Source: Dankookia rubra (lineage in GTDB: Bacteria; Pseudomonadota; Alphaproteobacteria; Acetobacterales; Acetobacteraceae). From it: DNA of 64,000 nucleotides. The notes under the pieces were generated by a model. It worked only from the letters and a program-made list of their open reading frames with translations. It was not told the DNA's origin and searched no databases. The position numbers and the translations under genes are program-made. Below are positions 23,967 to 31,868 of the stretch, in pieces. The stretch lies in NCBI RefSeq assembly GCF_004355005.1, contig NZ_SMSJ01000006.1:1-64000 (forward strand). Reading direction: 5' to 3'. Every line of letters starts with the position of its first letter. Position 1 is the stretch's first letter.

Positions 23967-24233
23967 TCAGTACGGGTAGCTTCGCCATCCCTGGCGGCGG
24001 TGGCGCTGGTAGTCCCAGCGCTCGAACTGGTCCTGGGTCAGCGCGCGGCGGGTTTCCTTCGGGCCGTTCCAGAAGCGGTCGTTTGCTTCCTTCTCCCGCT
24101 GCCGGCCCCAGAAGGCATCCAGCTGGCGCTGCCGCTCGGCTGGGCTGGCGGGCGCCGGCGGGTCCTGCAGGACGGGTTGCGCCGCGGCGAGGCCCGGCAG
24201 CAGCAGCGCGGCAAGGAGGGCTCGGCGGACCAT
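23967..24233 (-). CDS. small exported protein, function unknown
   Basis: 88 residues from the ATG at 24233. Signal peptide MVRRALLAALLLPGLAAAQ; then a Pro-rich linker and a charged, aromatic helix-forming region (QLDAFWGRQREKEANDRFW...DQFERWDYQRHRRQGWRSYPY). Periplasmic by prediction. No family recognised. It is divergent from the VOC gene at 24313 (79 bases between starts). Confidence 0.6.
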   Translation of the reverse strand: MVRRALLAALLLPGLAAAQPVLQDPPAPASPAERQRQLDAFWGRQREKEANDRFWNGPKETRRALTQDQFERWDYQRHRRQGWRSYPY

Positions 24234-24312
24234 GCCCCGGCATATCGGGTGGGTCGGGGCGTCTCGCCAGGGCGTCGCTTGCGCCGTTCCGCGCGCGGCG
24301 GAAGGATGCGGC

Positions 24313-24921
24313 ATGGCCGATGCCCCACCGCTCGCCGGCGTGCTCGAGACCGCGCTCTACGTCGACGACATGGCCCGCGCCCGCGGCTTCTACGAGACGG
24401 CGCTGGGGCTTGCGCCGATGTTCGCCGACGAGCGGCTTGCCGCCTATCCGGTCGGCGGCCGCAGCGCCCTGCTGGTCTTCCTGCGCGGCAGCACGACGGC
24501 GACGGTCCACCTGCCCGGCGGCACCATCCCGCCGCATGACGGGCAGGGCCCGGTGCATTGCGCGCTGGCCGTGGCGGCGGCCGACCTGCCGGGCTGGGAA
24601 GCGCGGCTTGCCCGGCACGGCGTCCCGGTCGAGGGGCGCACGCTCTGGCCGCGCGGCAGCACCAGCCTTTATTTCCGCGACCTCGACGGGCACCTGCTGG
24701 AACTGGCGACGCCGGGGCTTTGGCCGGTCTGGTGGCGGAGCCGGCGCCCAGGAACCGGCCGTGGAATCCCAGGAGGCGAACCGGCGGGCTTCCTCATTGA
24801 CCCTGCGGATGCAGCATGCGACGTATGGTTGCCGACGAAAACATGGGTCCGTGATGCGCGCTCCTGCCACCGCCTACGAAGCCGACGTGCGGTGCAATCT
24901 CTGCGGCAGCAAGGCTCATGA
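24313..24921 (+). CDS. VOC-superfamily (glyoxalase/bleomycin-resistance-like) protein with aberrant C-terminal tail
   Basis: 202 residues from the ATG at 24313. Residues about 8-138 form one complete VOC unit: LETALYVDDMARARGFYETALGL, ALLVFLRG and LYFRDLDGHLLELATPGLWPVW, where the family normally ends one or two residues later. The remaining 60-odd residues are Arg-rich, look like out-of-frame translation and overlap the next gene by 68 bases. I infer loss of the ancestral stop by a small mutation near 24735. VOC proteins bind a metal through His/Glu ligands and act as lyases, dioxygenases or resistance proteins. Substrate unknown. Confidence 0.75.
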   Translation: MADAPPLAGVLETALYVDDMARARGFYETALGLAPMFADERLAAYPVGGRSALLVFLRGSTTATVHLPGGTIPPHDGQGPVHCALAVAAADLPGWEARLARHGVPVEGRTLWPRGSTSLYFRDLDGHLLELATPGLWPVWWRSRRPGTGRGIPGGEPAGFLIDPADAACDVWLPTKTWVRDARSCHRLRSRRAVQSLRQQGS

Positions 24922-25705
24922 CGCCGTCAGCCACAATGCCGAATGGAACTGCACGCTGGTCCGGTGCGAGGGCTGCGGCCTGATGTTCTACAGCCCGCGG
25001 CTGCGGGAGGACTACACCGTCCCGACCTTCCTGAAGGGCGGCGACGCGAAGGCCGAAGCGGAGAGCATGGCCGATCGCGGCGTCTTCTTCGGCGAGACAC
25101 AGGGCACGGCGGAGGAGCAGATCGCCACCCTGAAGGGCTATTTCTCGCACATCTTCCTCGAGCACCTGCGCCATTTCGCGGCGGTGAACGGCGACCGCCC
25201 GGCAAGGTCGATGTTCGAGGTCGGGACCTCCGTCGGCTGGTACATGGTCACTGCCCGCGAGATCGCCGCCCGCGACGGCGTCGCGCTGTCGACCGCCGGC
25301 TGCGACGCGAACATCTTCGCCGCCGAGGTGGCGCGGGAGCGGTTCGGGCTGGACGTGCGCGGGGAGGTCTTCTCGGACTATCCGGAGACGGCCGACCGGC
25401 TCGGTCGCTACGACCTCCTGCATGCCTTCGACTACATCGAGCACAGCTACACGCCGGCCGACGACCTTGCGAAGATGTTCCACTTCGCCGCGCCGGGCGC
25501 CGTCCTGGCGCTGAAGACCTTCCTGCACGAGCACGACCACGCCGGGTCCTATGCGCATCCGGTCTTCCACCACCACCACTTCACGGCGGACACCCTGCGG
25601 GCGGCCATCGAGAAGGCGGGGTGGCGCATCCTGGTGTTCGATGACGAGCGGGAGCGTGTCTACGCGCAGGTCACCGTCTTCGCGACCAGGGACCAGGCGG
25701 GCTGA
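24854..25705 (+). CDS. SAM-dependent methyltransferase with N-terminal zinc-binding motif
   Basis: 283 residues from the ATG at 24854, inside the tail of the VOC frame. The N-terminus has two Cys pairs, CNLCGS and CEGCGLMFYSPR (about residues 15-45), a zinc-knuckle arrangement seen before class I methyltransferases of sugar and secondary metabolism. The SAM loop is FEVGTSVGWYMVTAREIA, and LHAFDYIEHSYTPADDLAKMFHF is the post-motif region. The C-terminal HHHHFTADTLRAAIEKAGW is typical of C-methyltransferases of this type. The acceptor is unknown. Confidence 0.82.
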   Translation: MRAPATAYEADVRCNLCGSKAHDAVSHNAEWNCTLVRCEGCGLMFYSPRLREDYTVPTFLKGGDAKAEAESMADRGVFFGETQGTAEEQIATLKGYFSHIFLEHLRHFAAVNGDRPARSMFEVGTSVGWYMVTAREIAARDGVALSTAGCDANIFAAEVARERFGLDVRGEVFSDYPETADRLGRYDLLHAFDYIEHSYTPADDLAKMFHFAAPGAVLALKTFLHEHDHAGSYAHPVFHHHHFTADTLRAAIEKAGWRILVFDDERERVYAQVTVFATRDQAG

Positions 25706-25907
25706 CCCGGCGCGCCGGCCCGGGATCAGGGGGCGAGGGCGGCGCCTTGCCGCGCGCGGTCCGGCCGGGCGGTCTCCGGGAATGCAGCTGGGCGCCGGAT
25801 GGGCCGCGTCCGGGATGCCGGGGTGGCATCGTAAGCGCGGCGACAATCGGCTAAACCGGGACGAATGCCCGGCCAGCCAGGCCGTGGCGCGTCCAGGGAA
25901 CCAAGCC

Positions 25908-26699
25908 ATGCCGCTGCCAGGGCTCGAAGGCCTCGAATGCTACCGCGTCGAGGTCGCGGATTTCGTCGCCACCGTCACGCTCGACCGGCCCCCGGTGAAT
26001 GCCCAGAACGGCAAATTCAGGGAGGAGACCTGCCGGCTCTTCGACGTGCTGCACGACAGCCCGGAGGTCCGCGCCGTGGTGCTGACCGGTGCCGGCCGTG
26101 CCTTCTCCGCCGGTGCTGACCTGAAGGAGCGGCCGGGGATGACCGAGCTGCGCGGCGCCTATCCCCGGCATAACCGCCTGGTCCGCGCCTGCTTCGACAG
26201 CCTGATCGAATGCGACAAGCCGATCGTCGCCGCGGTCAACGGCGCCGCCATCGGCGCCGGCGCGGTGCTCGCGCTCTGCTGCGACATCGTCGTGGTGGCC
26301 GAGGAGAGCTTCATGTCGATGACCGAGGTCGATGTCGGCCTGGCCGGCGGCGTCAAGCACGTGCTTCGCCATTTCGGCCAGTCCGACGCCCGGCTGATGC
26401 TGTTCACCGCGCGCCGCATCACCGGGCCGGAGCTGTACCGGATGAACGTCGCCTCGGCCTGCGTCCCGGGCGCCGAGCTGCTGGCGACGGCGCAGGGCAT
26501 CGCCCGCGAGATCGCGCAAAAGGTGCCGCTGGCGGTGCGCGCGGCCAAGCGGTCCTTCACCCTGGCCGAGGACCTGCCGCTGCACGAGGGCTACCGCTAC
26601 GAGCAATCGCAAACCGTGGCGCTGTCCTCCACCGAGGACACCCGGGAGGCGCAGCGCGCCTTCGCCGAGAAGCGCAAGCCGGTCTTCAAGGGACGCTGA
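25908..26699 (+). CDS. enoyl-CoA hydratase/isomerase (crotonase family)
   Basis: 263 residues from the ATG at 25908. The crotonase oxyanion regions are GAGRAFSAGADLKERPG (near 62-78) and AAIGAGAVLALCCDIVV (near 108-124). The acid/base region SMTEVDVGLAGG keeps one Glu, while the second position is less canonical, so isomerase or hydratase cannot be separated. It acts on CoA thioesters, for example in beta-oxidation-like routes. It is followed 2 bases later by a TctC gene, suggesting one operon for uptake and CoA-dependent breakdown of a carboxylate. Confidence 0.87.
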   Translation: MPLPGLEGLECYRVEVADFVATVTLDRPPVNAQNGKFREETCRLFDVLHDSPEVRAVVLTGAGRAFSAGADLKERPGMTELRGAYPRHNRLVRACFDSLIECDKPIVAAVNGAAIGAGAVLALCCDIVVVAEESFMSMTEVDVGLAGGVKHVLRHFGQSDARLMLFTARRITGPELYRMNVASACVPGAELLATAQGIAREIAQKVPLAVRAAKRSFTLAEDLPLHEGYRYEQSQTVALSSTEDTREAQRAFAEKRKPVFKGR

Positions 26700-26701
26700 C
26701 G

Positions 26702-27667
26702 ATGGTCCACCTTTCCCGCCGCACCGCGCTGGCCGGCCTCGGGGCGCTTGCCGCCGCGCCCGCCCTGGCGCAGCAACGCACCATCAAGGCCCTGCTCGGC
26801 TGGCCGCCCGGCGGGTCCTCCGACATCGTCGCCCGCACCTATGCCGAGCGGCTGCGGGCGCCGCTGAACGCCAATGTGCTGGTGGAGAACCGGCCGGGCG
26901 CCGGCGGGCGAATCGCGCTAGAGGCCTCCAAGGCCGCGCCGGCCGACGGCAGCCTGTATATCCAGACGCCCGCCTCGATGCTGACGATCTACCCGCATCT
27001 CTACAAGTCGCTGCGCTACGACGGGCTGACGGATTTCGTGCCGGTGACGACCGTCTGCGCCTTTCCCTTCGCCTTCACCGTGCGCGCCGATCACCCGGCG
27101 AGGACGCTGGCGGAGTTCATCGCCTGGGGGAAGGGGCAGCAGCAGATCGCCTGGGCCAGTCCCTCGCCCGGCACCATGCCGCATTTCGTCGGCGTCGACT
27201 TCGCCCGCCAGGCCGGGCTGCCGATGAACCACGTGCCCTATCGCGGCGGCGCCCCGGTGATGACGGACGTGCTGGCCGGCGTCATCACCGCCGGGATGAA
27301 CGTGCTGTCGGAGCCGGTGCCCTTCCATCTCGGCGGGCAGATGCGGATCCTGGCGGTGAGTTCGCCGCAGCGGGTCCCCCGCCTGCCTGATGTGCCGACC
27401 TTCGCCGAGCTGGGCTTCCCCTCGCTGTCCCGGCAGGAATGGTTCGGCGTGCTGCTGCCAGCCGGCACGCCCGCCGGGGTGGTGCAGCCGCTGCATGCGG
27501 CGCTGGCCGCCGCCGCCGCCACGACCGAAGTGCGCGACGTGCTCACCAAGCTGGAATTCGCGCCCGAGATCATGGAGCCCGCGGCCTTCGCCGAGCGCAT
27601 CCGGACGGAGCGCGAGAGTTGGGGGCCGATCGTCGCGGCGTCCGGGTTCAAGCCGGAGGAAGGGTAA
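26702..27667 (+). CDS. Bug/TctC-family solute-binding protein
   Basis: 321 residues. A Tat-like leader MVHLSRRTALAGLGALAAAPALAQ is followed by IKALLGWPPGGSSDIVART, VLVENRPGAGG and MNHVPYRGGAPVMTDVLAGV, all Bug features. It is a periplasmic carboxylate receptor; TctA and TctB partners are missing here. It directly follows the enoyl-CoA hydratase gene (2-base gap), so its ligand may be an acid processed as a CoA ester. It ends at the third hairpin repeat. Confidence 0.9.
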   Translation: MVHLSRRTALAGLGALAAAPALAQQRTIKALLGWPPGGSSDIVARTYAERLRAPLNANVLVENRPGAGGRIALEASKAAPADGSLYIQTPASMLTIYPHLYKSLRYDGLTDFVPVTTVCAFPFAFTVRADHPARTLAEFIAWGKGQQQIAWASPSPGTMPHFVGVDFARQAGLPMNHVPYRGGAPVMTDVLAGVITAGMNVLSEPVPFHLGGQMRILAVSSPQRVPRLPDVPTFAELGFPSLSRQEWFGVLLPAGTPAGVVQPLHAALAAAAATTEVRDVLTKLEFAPEIMEPAAFAERIRTERESWGPIVAASGFKPEEG

Positions 27668-27671
27668 GACA

Positions 27672-27802
27672 AGGTCGGGGAGGAAAACGTATTCCCTCCC
27701 CGAACCCCTCCCTTCCTTTTTGTGGGTCGGGTGCCGCCGCGCGGCGAGTGCCAGACTCAGAGAAATAGAGGAGGGTCCAGGGAGGATACTTCCTCCCCGG
27801 CC
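27672..27802. repeat. hairpin-rich intergenic repeat, copy 3 (convergent junction)
   Basis: Arm pair GGGGAGG/CCTCCCC at about 27677-27701, a C-rich tract with TTTTT (27717-27721), the GCGAGTGCC core (27738-27756 identical to 13453-13471) and a final GGGAGG/CCTCCC hairpin (about 27780-27797). It has the same order and orientation as copy 1 at 3242. It lies between the convergent TctC gene and dehydrogenase gene. Confidence 0.65.
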
Positions 27803-28639
27803 TTATGCCGGATCCTTCAGGAAGGCCGTCAGCGCCGCGGCCTTCTCCCGCGTCCCGGCCTGGTCGGCGGCCATCCCTTCATAGAATCCGGCGATCGCCT
27901 GGTAGATCTCCGCCGCCTCCGCGCCGGTGAAGTCGGCGATCTCCTCCATCTCGCCGACCCAGCGATAGGCCTTGTCGGGCATCGGCGGGACCATGCGGCC
28001 GAACCAGGCGAGCAGCTCTGGCTGGCTGCGCGCGAGCTCCGCCCGGAAGCCCTCCGCCGCGCCGGCCCGCGTCGCCGCCAGCATCATGGCGGAGGACAGC
28101 GCGACCAGCCCCTTGGTGATGCCGGCATAGGACATCTTCAGCGCCGAGGCGGCGCCGACCGGGCCGGGCGTCACCCGCACATCCAGCCCATGGTCGCGCA
28201 GCGGGCCGAGCCGCTCGGCCTCCGGCCCCGCGACGTAGAGCACGGGCGTATAGCCGTCCTCCCGCGGCGGGCCGCCGATGATGCCGCCATCGACGAAAGC
28301 CGCGCCGGTCGGGGCGAGGATGGCGGCGACCTCGGCCGCGGTCGCCGGGCTGACGGCGTTGCAGTCGACATAGATCGCCTTCCGGGGCGCGGCTTCCAGC
28401 GCCGGCGCCAGCCAGGCGGCACAGGCCTTGGCCTCGGCCGGCGGCAGGATGCTGAGAAAGATGTCGGCGCCGGCGAGCCCGGCCGCCGTCGCGTCGCGCA
28501 TCCCGGCCGCCGCGGCGCGCTGCGCGCTGGCGGCGCTGCGGCCCGCCAGGCTGGTCAGCACCGTGGCGCCCTTGCCCGACAGGCGGCGGCCGATCCCGGC
28601 GCCCATGGCGCCCTGGGCGATGATGGCGATGACGGCCAT
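27803..28639 (-). CDS. NAD(P)-dependent dehydrogenase, 3-hydroxyisobutyrate dehydrogenase-like with DUF1932-type C-terminus
   Basis: 278 residues. The Rossmann start IAIIAQGAMGAGIGRRL has the G-x-M-G-x-G loop. IYVDCNAVSPATAAEV and FVDGGIIGGPPREDG follow, and the helical C-terminal domain begins near the catalytic Lys of ALKMSYAGITKG. The family oxidises beta-hydroxy acids with NAD(P)+. It is divergent from the binding-protein gene at 28679 with only 39 bases between starts, so the two promoters must overlap. Confidence 0.82.
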   Translation of the reverse strand: MAVIAIIAQGAMGAGIGRRLSGKGATVLTSLAGRSAASAQRAAAAGMRDATAAGLAGADIFLSILPPAEAKACAAWLAPALEAAPRKAIYVDCNAVSPATAAEVAAILAPTGAAFVDGGIIGGPPREDGYTPVLYVAGPEAERLGPLRDHGLDVRVTPGPVGAASALKMSYAGITKGLVALSSAMMLAATRAGAAEGFRAELARSQPELLAWFGRMVPPMPDKAYRWVGEMEEIADFTGAEAAEIYQAIAGFYEGMAADQAGTREKAAALTAFLKDPA

Positions 28640-28678
28640 GCTGTGCTTCCCTCCCGGTCAAAATGGGGAAGCGCCATC

Positions 28679-29578
28679 ATGGACCAGCTGACGCTCGCCG
28701 TCGTGTCCCGCAATTACTTCAACCTGCCCTGCTGGATCGGGCTGCATGCGGGCCTGTTTGCCGCCGAGGGGATCGATCTCCGCATCGACCATATCGAGGG
28801 CATCGAGGAGGTGAACGACCGGCTGCGCGACGGCCGCGCCCAGCTTGCCTACGGGGTGACCGAGCACGTGATCCTGGAGGCCGAGGCGGGCGGGGCACTG
28901 CGGATCATCGGCGGCAACGTCAACCGGCTGCCCTTTTCCTTCATCGCCCGCGCTGGCATCGGCAGCTACGCCGGGTTACGCGGCAAGCGGATCGGCGTCT
29001 CCTCGCTGCGGGCGGGGTCGTCCTCGCTGATCATCAGGCTGCTGGCGCGGCACGGGCTGCACTGGCCCGGCGACTACGAGCTGGTGCCCTGCGGGCCGAT
29101 CCTGGCGCGCTGGGACCTGCTGCGCTCCGGCGGGATCGATGCCGGGCTGCAGGGCGCGCCGCTCGACCAGATGGCCCTGGACGAGGGCTTCGTCAGCCTC
29201 GGCAACCCGCGCGACGAGGTGCCGGAATTCCAGTTCACCAGCCTCGATGTCGATGCCGGCTGGGCGGCCGGTCACCGCGACCTGACGCTGCGCTTCTGCC
29301 GCGGTTTCCTGGCGGCGCATGAGCGCTTCTACGCGGACCAGGCGACTGCCAGCCGCATCGCCATGCAGGAGAGCGGGATCGCCCAGCGCTACGCCGACCG
29401 CGCCTGGGCGGACTATACGCGGGACGCGATCTTCCCGCGCGACGGGCAGGCGAGCGAGGCCGGTGTGAAGGCGCTGATCGAGATCAGCAGCCTGATCCGC
29501 GAATTGCCGGCCCGCCCGCGCCACGCGGCGGACTACATCGACCGGACCTGGCTGGCCGAGGCGAGGGCTTCGCTGTGA
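28679..29578 (+). CDS. NMT1/SsuA-like substrate-binding-fold protein without visible signal peptide
   Basis: 299 residues from the ATG at 28679. It begins directly with the fold (LTLAVVSRNYFNLPCWIGLHAGLFAAEGIDLRI), followed by LRDGRAQLAYGVTEHVIL and GLRGKRIGVSSLRAGSSSLI. These are features of periplasmic receptors for ABC importers of sulfonates, nitrate or pyrimidines (THI5/NMT1 group). No leader or lipobox is present upstream in frame, and no ABC permease or ATPase is nearby. It could be cytoplasmic, as yeast THI5 is. It overlaps the maleate isomerase-type gene by 4 bases, so both products likely meet the same compound. Confidence 0.75.
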   Translation: MDQLTLAVVSRNYFNLPCWIGLHAGLFAAEGIDLRIDHIEGIEEVNDRLRDGRAQLAYGVTEHVILEAEAGGALRIIGGNVNRLPFSFIARAGIGSYAGLRGKRIGVSSLRAGSSSLIIRLLARHGLHWPGDYELVPCGPILARWDLLRSGGIDAGLQGAPLDQMALDEGFVSLGNPRDEVPEFQFTSLDVDAGWAAGHRDLTLRFCRGFLAAHERFYADQATASRIAMQESGIAQRYADRAWADYTRDAIFPRDGQASEAGVKALIEISSLIRELPARPRHAADYIDRTWLAEARASL

Positions 29579-30297
29579 CGATCGACTACGGCGACCGCGC
29601 CCGGCTCGGCCTGCTCGTCCCCTCCGGCAACAGCGTGGCGGAGCCGGAGATCCACGCCATGCTGCCGGCCGGCGTCACCGCGCTGGTCACCCGGCTGGCG
29701 CTCACCGGCAGTTCCGTGGCCGAGCTGGAGGCGATGCTGGAGGCGCTCGAGCCCGCCGCCCGGCTGCTGGCGGATGCGCGGCCGGGGCTGATCGGCTTCC
29801 ATTGCACCGCGGTCTCCACCTTCGCGCCCGAGCGCGCCGGCAGCATCCGCGCGCGGATCGAGGCCGCCGCCGGCCTGCCCGCCTGCAGCACCGCCGACGG
29901 CATCCTGGCGGCGCTGGCCCTGCTGCGCGTGCGGCGGCTGGTGCTGGTCACGCCCTATATCGAGCCCGTCCATGCGCGCGAGGTCGCCTGGCTGGCGGCG
30001 CATAGGATCGAGGTCGCCGGCGGCTCCTGCCTCGGCGTCAACACCAATGGCGAGATGGCGCGCATCCCGCCCGAGGCCATCGCCACGCAGGCGCGCGATG
30101 CCGTCCGCGCCGCGCCGGGCGCCGAGGCCTGCTTCGTCAGCTGCACCGCCATCCGCTCGGCCGGCCTGATCGCCGGGCTGGAGGCGGAGCTCGGCCTGCC
30201 CGTCATCACCAGCAACCAGGTCATGGCCTGGCATGCACTGCGGCAACTCGGGATTCCGCAGGCGGTCCCCGGCTATGGGTGGCTGATGGCGTCGTAG
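29575..30297 (+). CDS. maleate isomerase / Asp-Glu racemase-family enzyme
   Basis: 240 residues from a GTG at 29575 overlapping the previous stop. It begins RLGLLVPSGNSVAEPEIHAML. Both catalytic cysteines of maleate cis-trans isomerase are present: Cys77 in GFHCTAVS and Cys190 in VSCTAIRS. Arylmalonate decarboxylase keeps only the second, which argues for an isomerase or racemase. C-terminal ITSNQVMAWHALRQLG is typical. It would convert maleate (or a substituted maleate) to fumarate, feeding the TCA cycle, in keeping with the downstream dicarboxylate transport genes. Exact substrate unproven. Confidence 0.82.
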   Translation: MTIDYGDRARLGLLVPSGNSVAEPEIHAMLPAGVTALVTRLALTGSSVAELEAMLEALEPAARLLADARPGLIGFHCTAVSTFAPERAGSIRARIEAAAGLPACSTADGILAALALLRVRRLVLVTPYIEPVHAREVAWLAAHRIEVAGGSCLGVNTNGEMARIPPEAIATQARDAVRAAPGAEACFVSCTAIRSAGLIAGLEAELGLPVITSNQVMAWHALRQLGIPQAVPGYGWLMAS

Positions 30298-30374
30298 CGG
30301 CTTGTTGCGGCGGCAGAGGAACGTATCATCGGGCCAGGGACCGGCGCCAGGCCGGCCACTGGGGAAACGATCCG

Positions 30375-31370
30375 ATGAGCCTGATCAGCCGCCGCGGCCT
30401 CGGCGCCGCCGCCCTCGCCATGGGCCTCGCGCCCGCCGTCCTGCGCGCCCAGGGCAGGACCGTGCTCCGCATCGGCTGGACCAGCGGCGACGGCGCGCAG
30501 GATCCCTATGCCGTCGGCGCCCGGGCTTTCCAGAAGGCGCTGGCCGACCGCGTCGGCGACCGGATCGAGGTGCAGCTCTACCCCAACCGCGCCATCGGCG
30601 ACGAGCGCCCGCTGGTGGACGGCATGCGGCTCGGCACCGTTGACATGGGCGTCATCACCAATGCGGTGATCGCCCAGGTCGAACCGGCCTTCCAGGTCAA
30701 CGACATGCCCTTCCTGTTCAGCTCGGAAGCACAGGCGCAGAAGGTGCTGGACGGCAAGGTCGGCACCTCGCTGAAGCAGCGGCTGGAATCGAAGGGCATC
30801 CTGCCGCTCGGCTTCATGGAAGGCGGCTTCCGCCACATGATCAACAATGTCCGGCCGATCGTGACGCCGGGCGACCTCAAGGGCATCAAGTTCCGCGTCC
30901 TGCAGAGCCCCATCTACATCGAGATGTACAAGAGCCTCGGCGGCAACGCGGTGCCGATGGCCTGGGGCGAAACCTTCACCGCGGTGCAGCAGGGCGCCAT
31001 CGACGGGCTCGAGGTCCCGCTCGGCATCATCGACCAGAACAAGCTCTACGAGGTGACCAAGTACCTGTCGCTGACCGGGCATATCTATTCGATGATCAGC
31101 CTGCTGGTCGCCAAACGCAGCTTCGACCGGCTGCCGGCCGACCTCAAGACCGCAGTGGCGGATGCGGGGGCCGAGGCCACGAAGGTGCAGCGCGCCTCGA
31201 ACGCCGCGGCGCAGGCAGTTTTCCGCGAGAGCCTCACGAAGCACGGCATGCAGGTGAACGAGGTGCCGGACAAGGCTGCCTTCCGAAAGGGCGTGCTGCC
31301 GATGTACGAGAGCTTCAAGGGCCAGATCGGCGCCGACGTGATCAAGGACGCCCTGGCGGCGGTGGAATAG
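30375..31370 (+). CDS. TRAP transporter solute-binding protein (DctP family)
   Basis: 331 residues from the ATG at 30375. Twin-Arg-like leader MSLISRRGLGAAALAMGLAPAVLRAQ. The mature protein has FQKALADRVGDRIEVQLYPNRAIGDERPLVDGMRLGTVDMG, then LPLGFMEGGFRHMINNVRPI and the ligand-carboxylate Arg region GIKFRVLQSP, all typical of DctP receptors. It captures a C4-C6 type organic acid in the periplasm and delivers it to the DctQM permease encoded immediately downstream. Confidence 0.93.
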   Translation: MSLISRRGLGAAALAMGLAPAVLRAQGRTVLRIGWTSGDGAQDPYAVGARAFQKALADRVGDRIEVQLYPNRAIGDERPLVDGMRLGTVDMGVITNAVIAQVEPAFQVNDMPFLFSSEAQAQKVLDGKVGTSLKQRLESKGILPLGFMEGGFRHMINNVRPIVTPGDLKGIKFRVLQSPIYIEMYKSLGGNAVPMAWGETFTAVQQGAIDGLEVPLGIIDQNKLYEVTKYLSLTGHIYSMISLLVAKRSFDRLPADLKTAVADAGAEATKVQRASNAAAQAVFRESLTKHGMQVNEVPDKAAFRKGVLPMYESFKGQIGADVIKDALAAVE

Positions 31371-31868
31371 GTGCCGCTGCTCGGCCCGCTGGCGCGCGGC
31401 ATCGCCTGGGTGACGCGCGCCAGCATCGCGCTCTCGGCCGCGCTGATGCTGGCCGCCATCACCTACCAGGTGGTGATGCGCTATGTCTTCGGCGACACGC
31501 CGAGCTGGTCCGAGGAGCTGGCCGTGCTGCTGTTCAGCTGGTCGGTGCTCGGCGGCCTCGCGCTCGGGGTGCATGAGGGGTGGCACGTGCGGCTGACCGC
31601 CCTGCCGGACCTGCTGCCGCGCGGTCCCCGCATCCTGGCGGAGCGCGCGACGGATGCGGTGACGGCGGCGCTGGGCGTGTTCCTCGCCTGGTCCGGCTGG
31701 CGCTTCCTCGACATCACCTCCGGCAGCGTTTCCGCCGCCATCGGCTATCCCATCGAGATCCTCAACGTGCTGGCGCCGATCACCGGCCTGCTTGTGGCGC
31801 TGTTCGGGCTCGAGCGCATGCTGCGCCCGGGCGGCGCGCTTCCCCCGGCGGAGCAGCCGCTGGCATGA
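31371..31868 (+). CDS. TRAP transporter small permease (DctQ)
   Basis: 165 residues, GTG start directly after the DctP stop. Four membrane segments: IALSAALMLAAITYQVVMRYVFG (with the DctQ YQVxxRYVFG motif), SWSEELAVLLFSWSVLGGLAL, VTAALGVFLAWSGW and EILNVLAPITGLLVALFGLE. It joins DctM in the inner membrane to form the sodium-driven TRAP permease. It overlaps dctM by 4 bases. Confidence 0.92.
   Translation: MPLLGPLARGIAWVTRASIALSAALMLAAITYQVVMRYVFGDTPSWSEELAVLLFSWSVLGGLALGVHEGWHVRLTALPDLLPRGPRILAERATDAVTAALGVFLAWSGWRFLDITSGSVSAAIGYPIEILNVLAPITGLLVALFGLERMLRPGGALPPAEQPLA

Noticed and set aside
20408-24853. Plus-strand open frame continuing upstream of the methyltransferase
   Set aside because: Only the part from 24854 has a recognisable protein; the rest is antisense to the epoxide hydrolase and aldolase genes and has no motifs.
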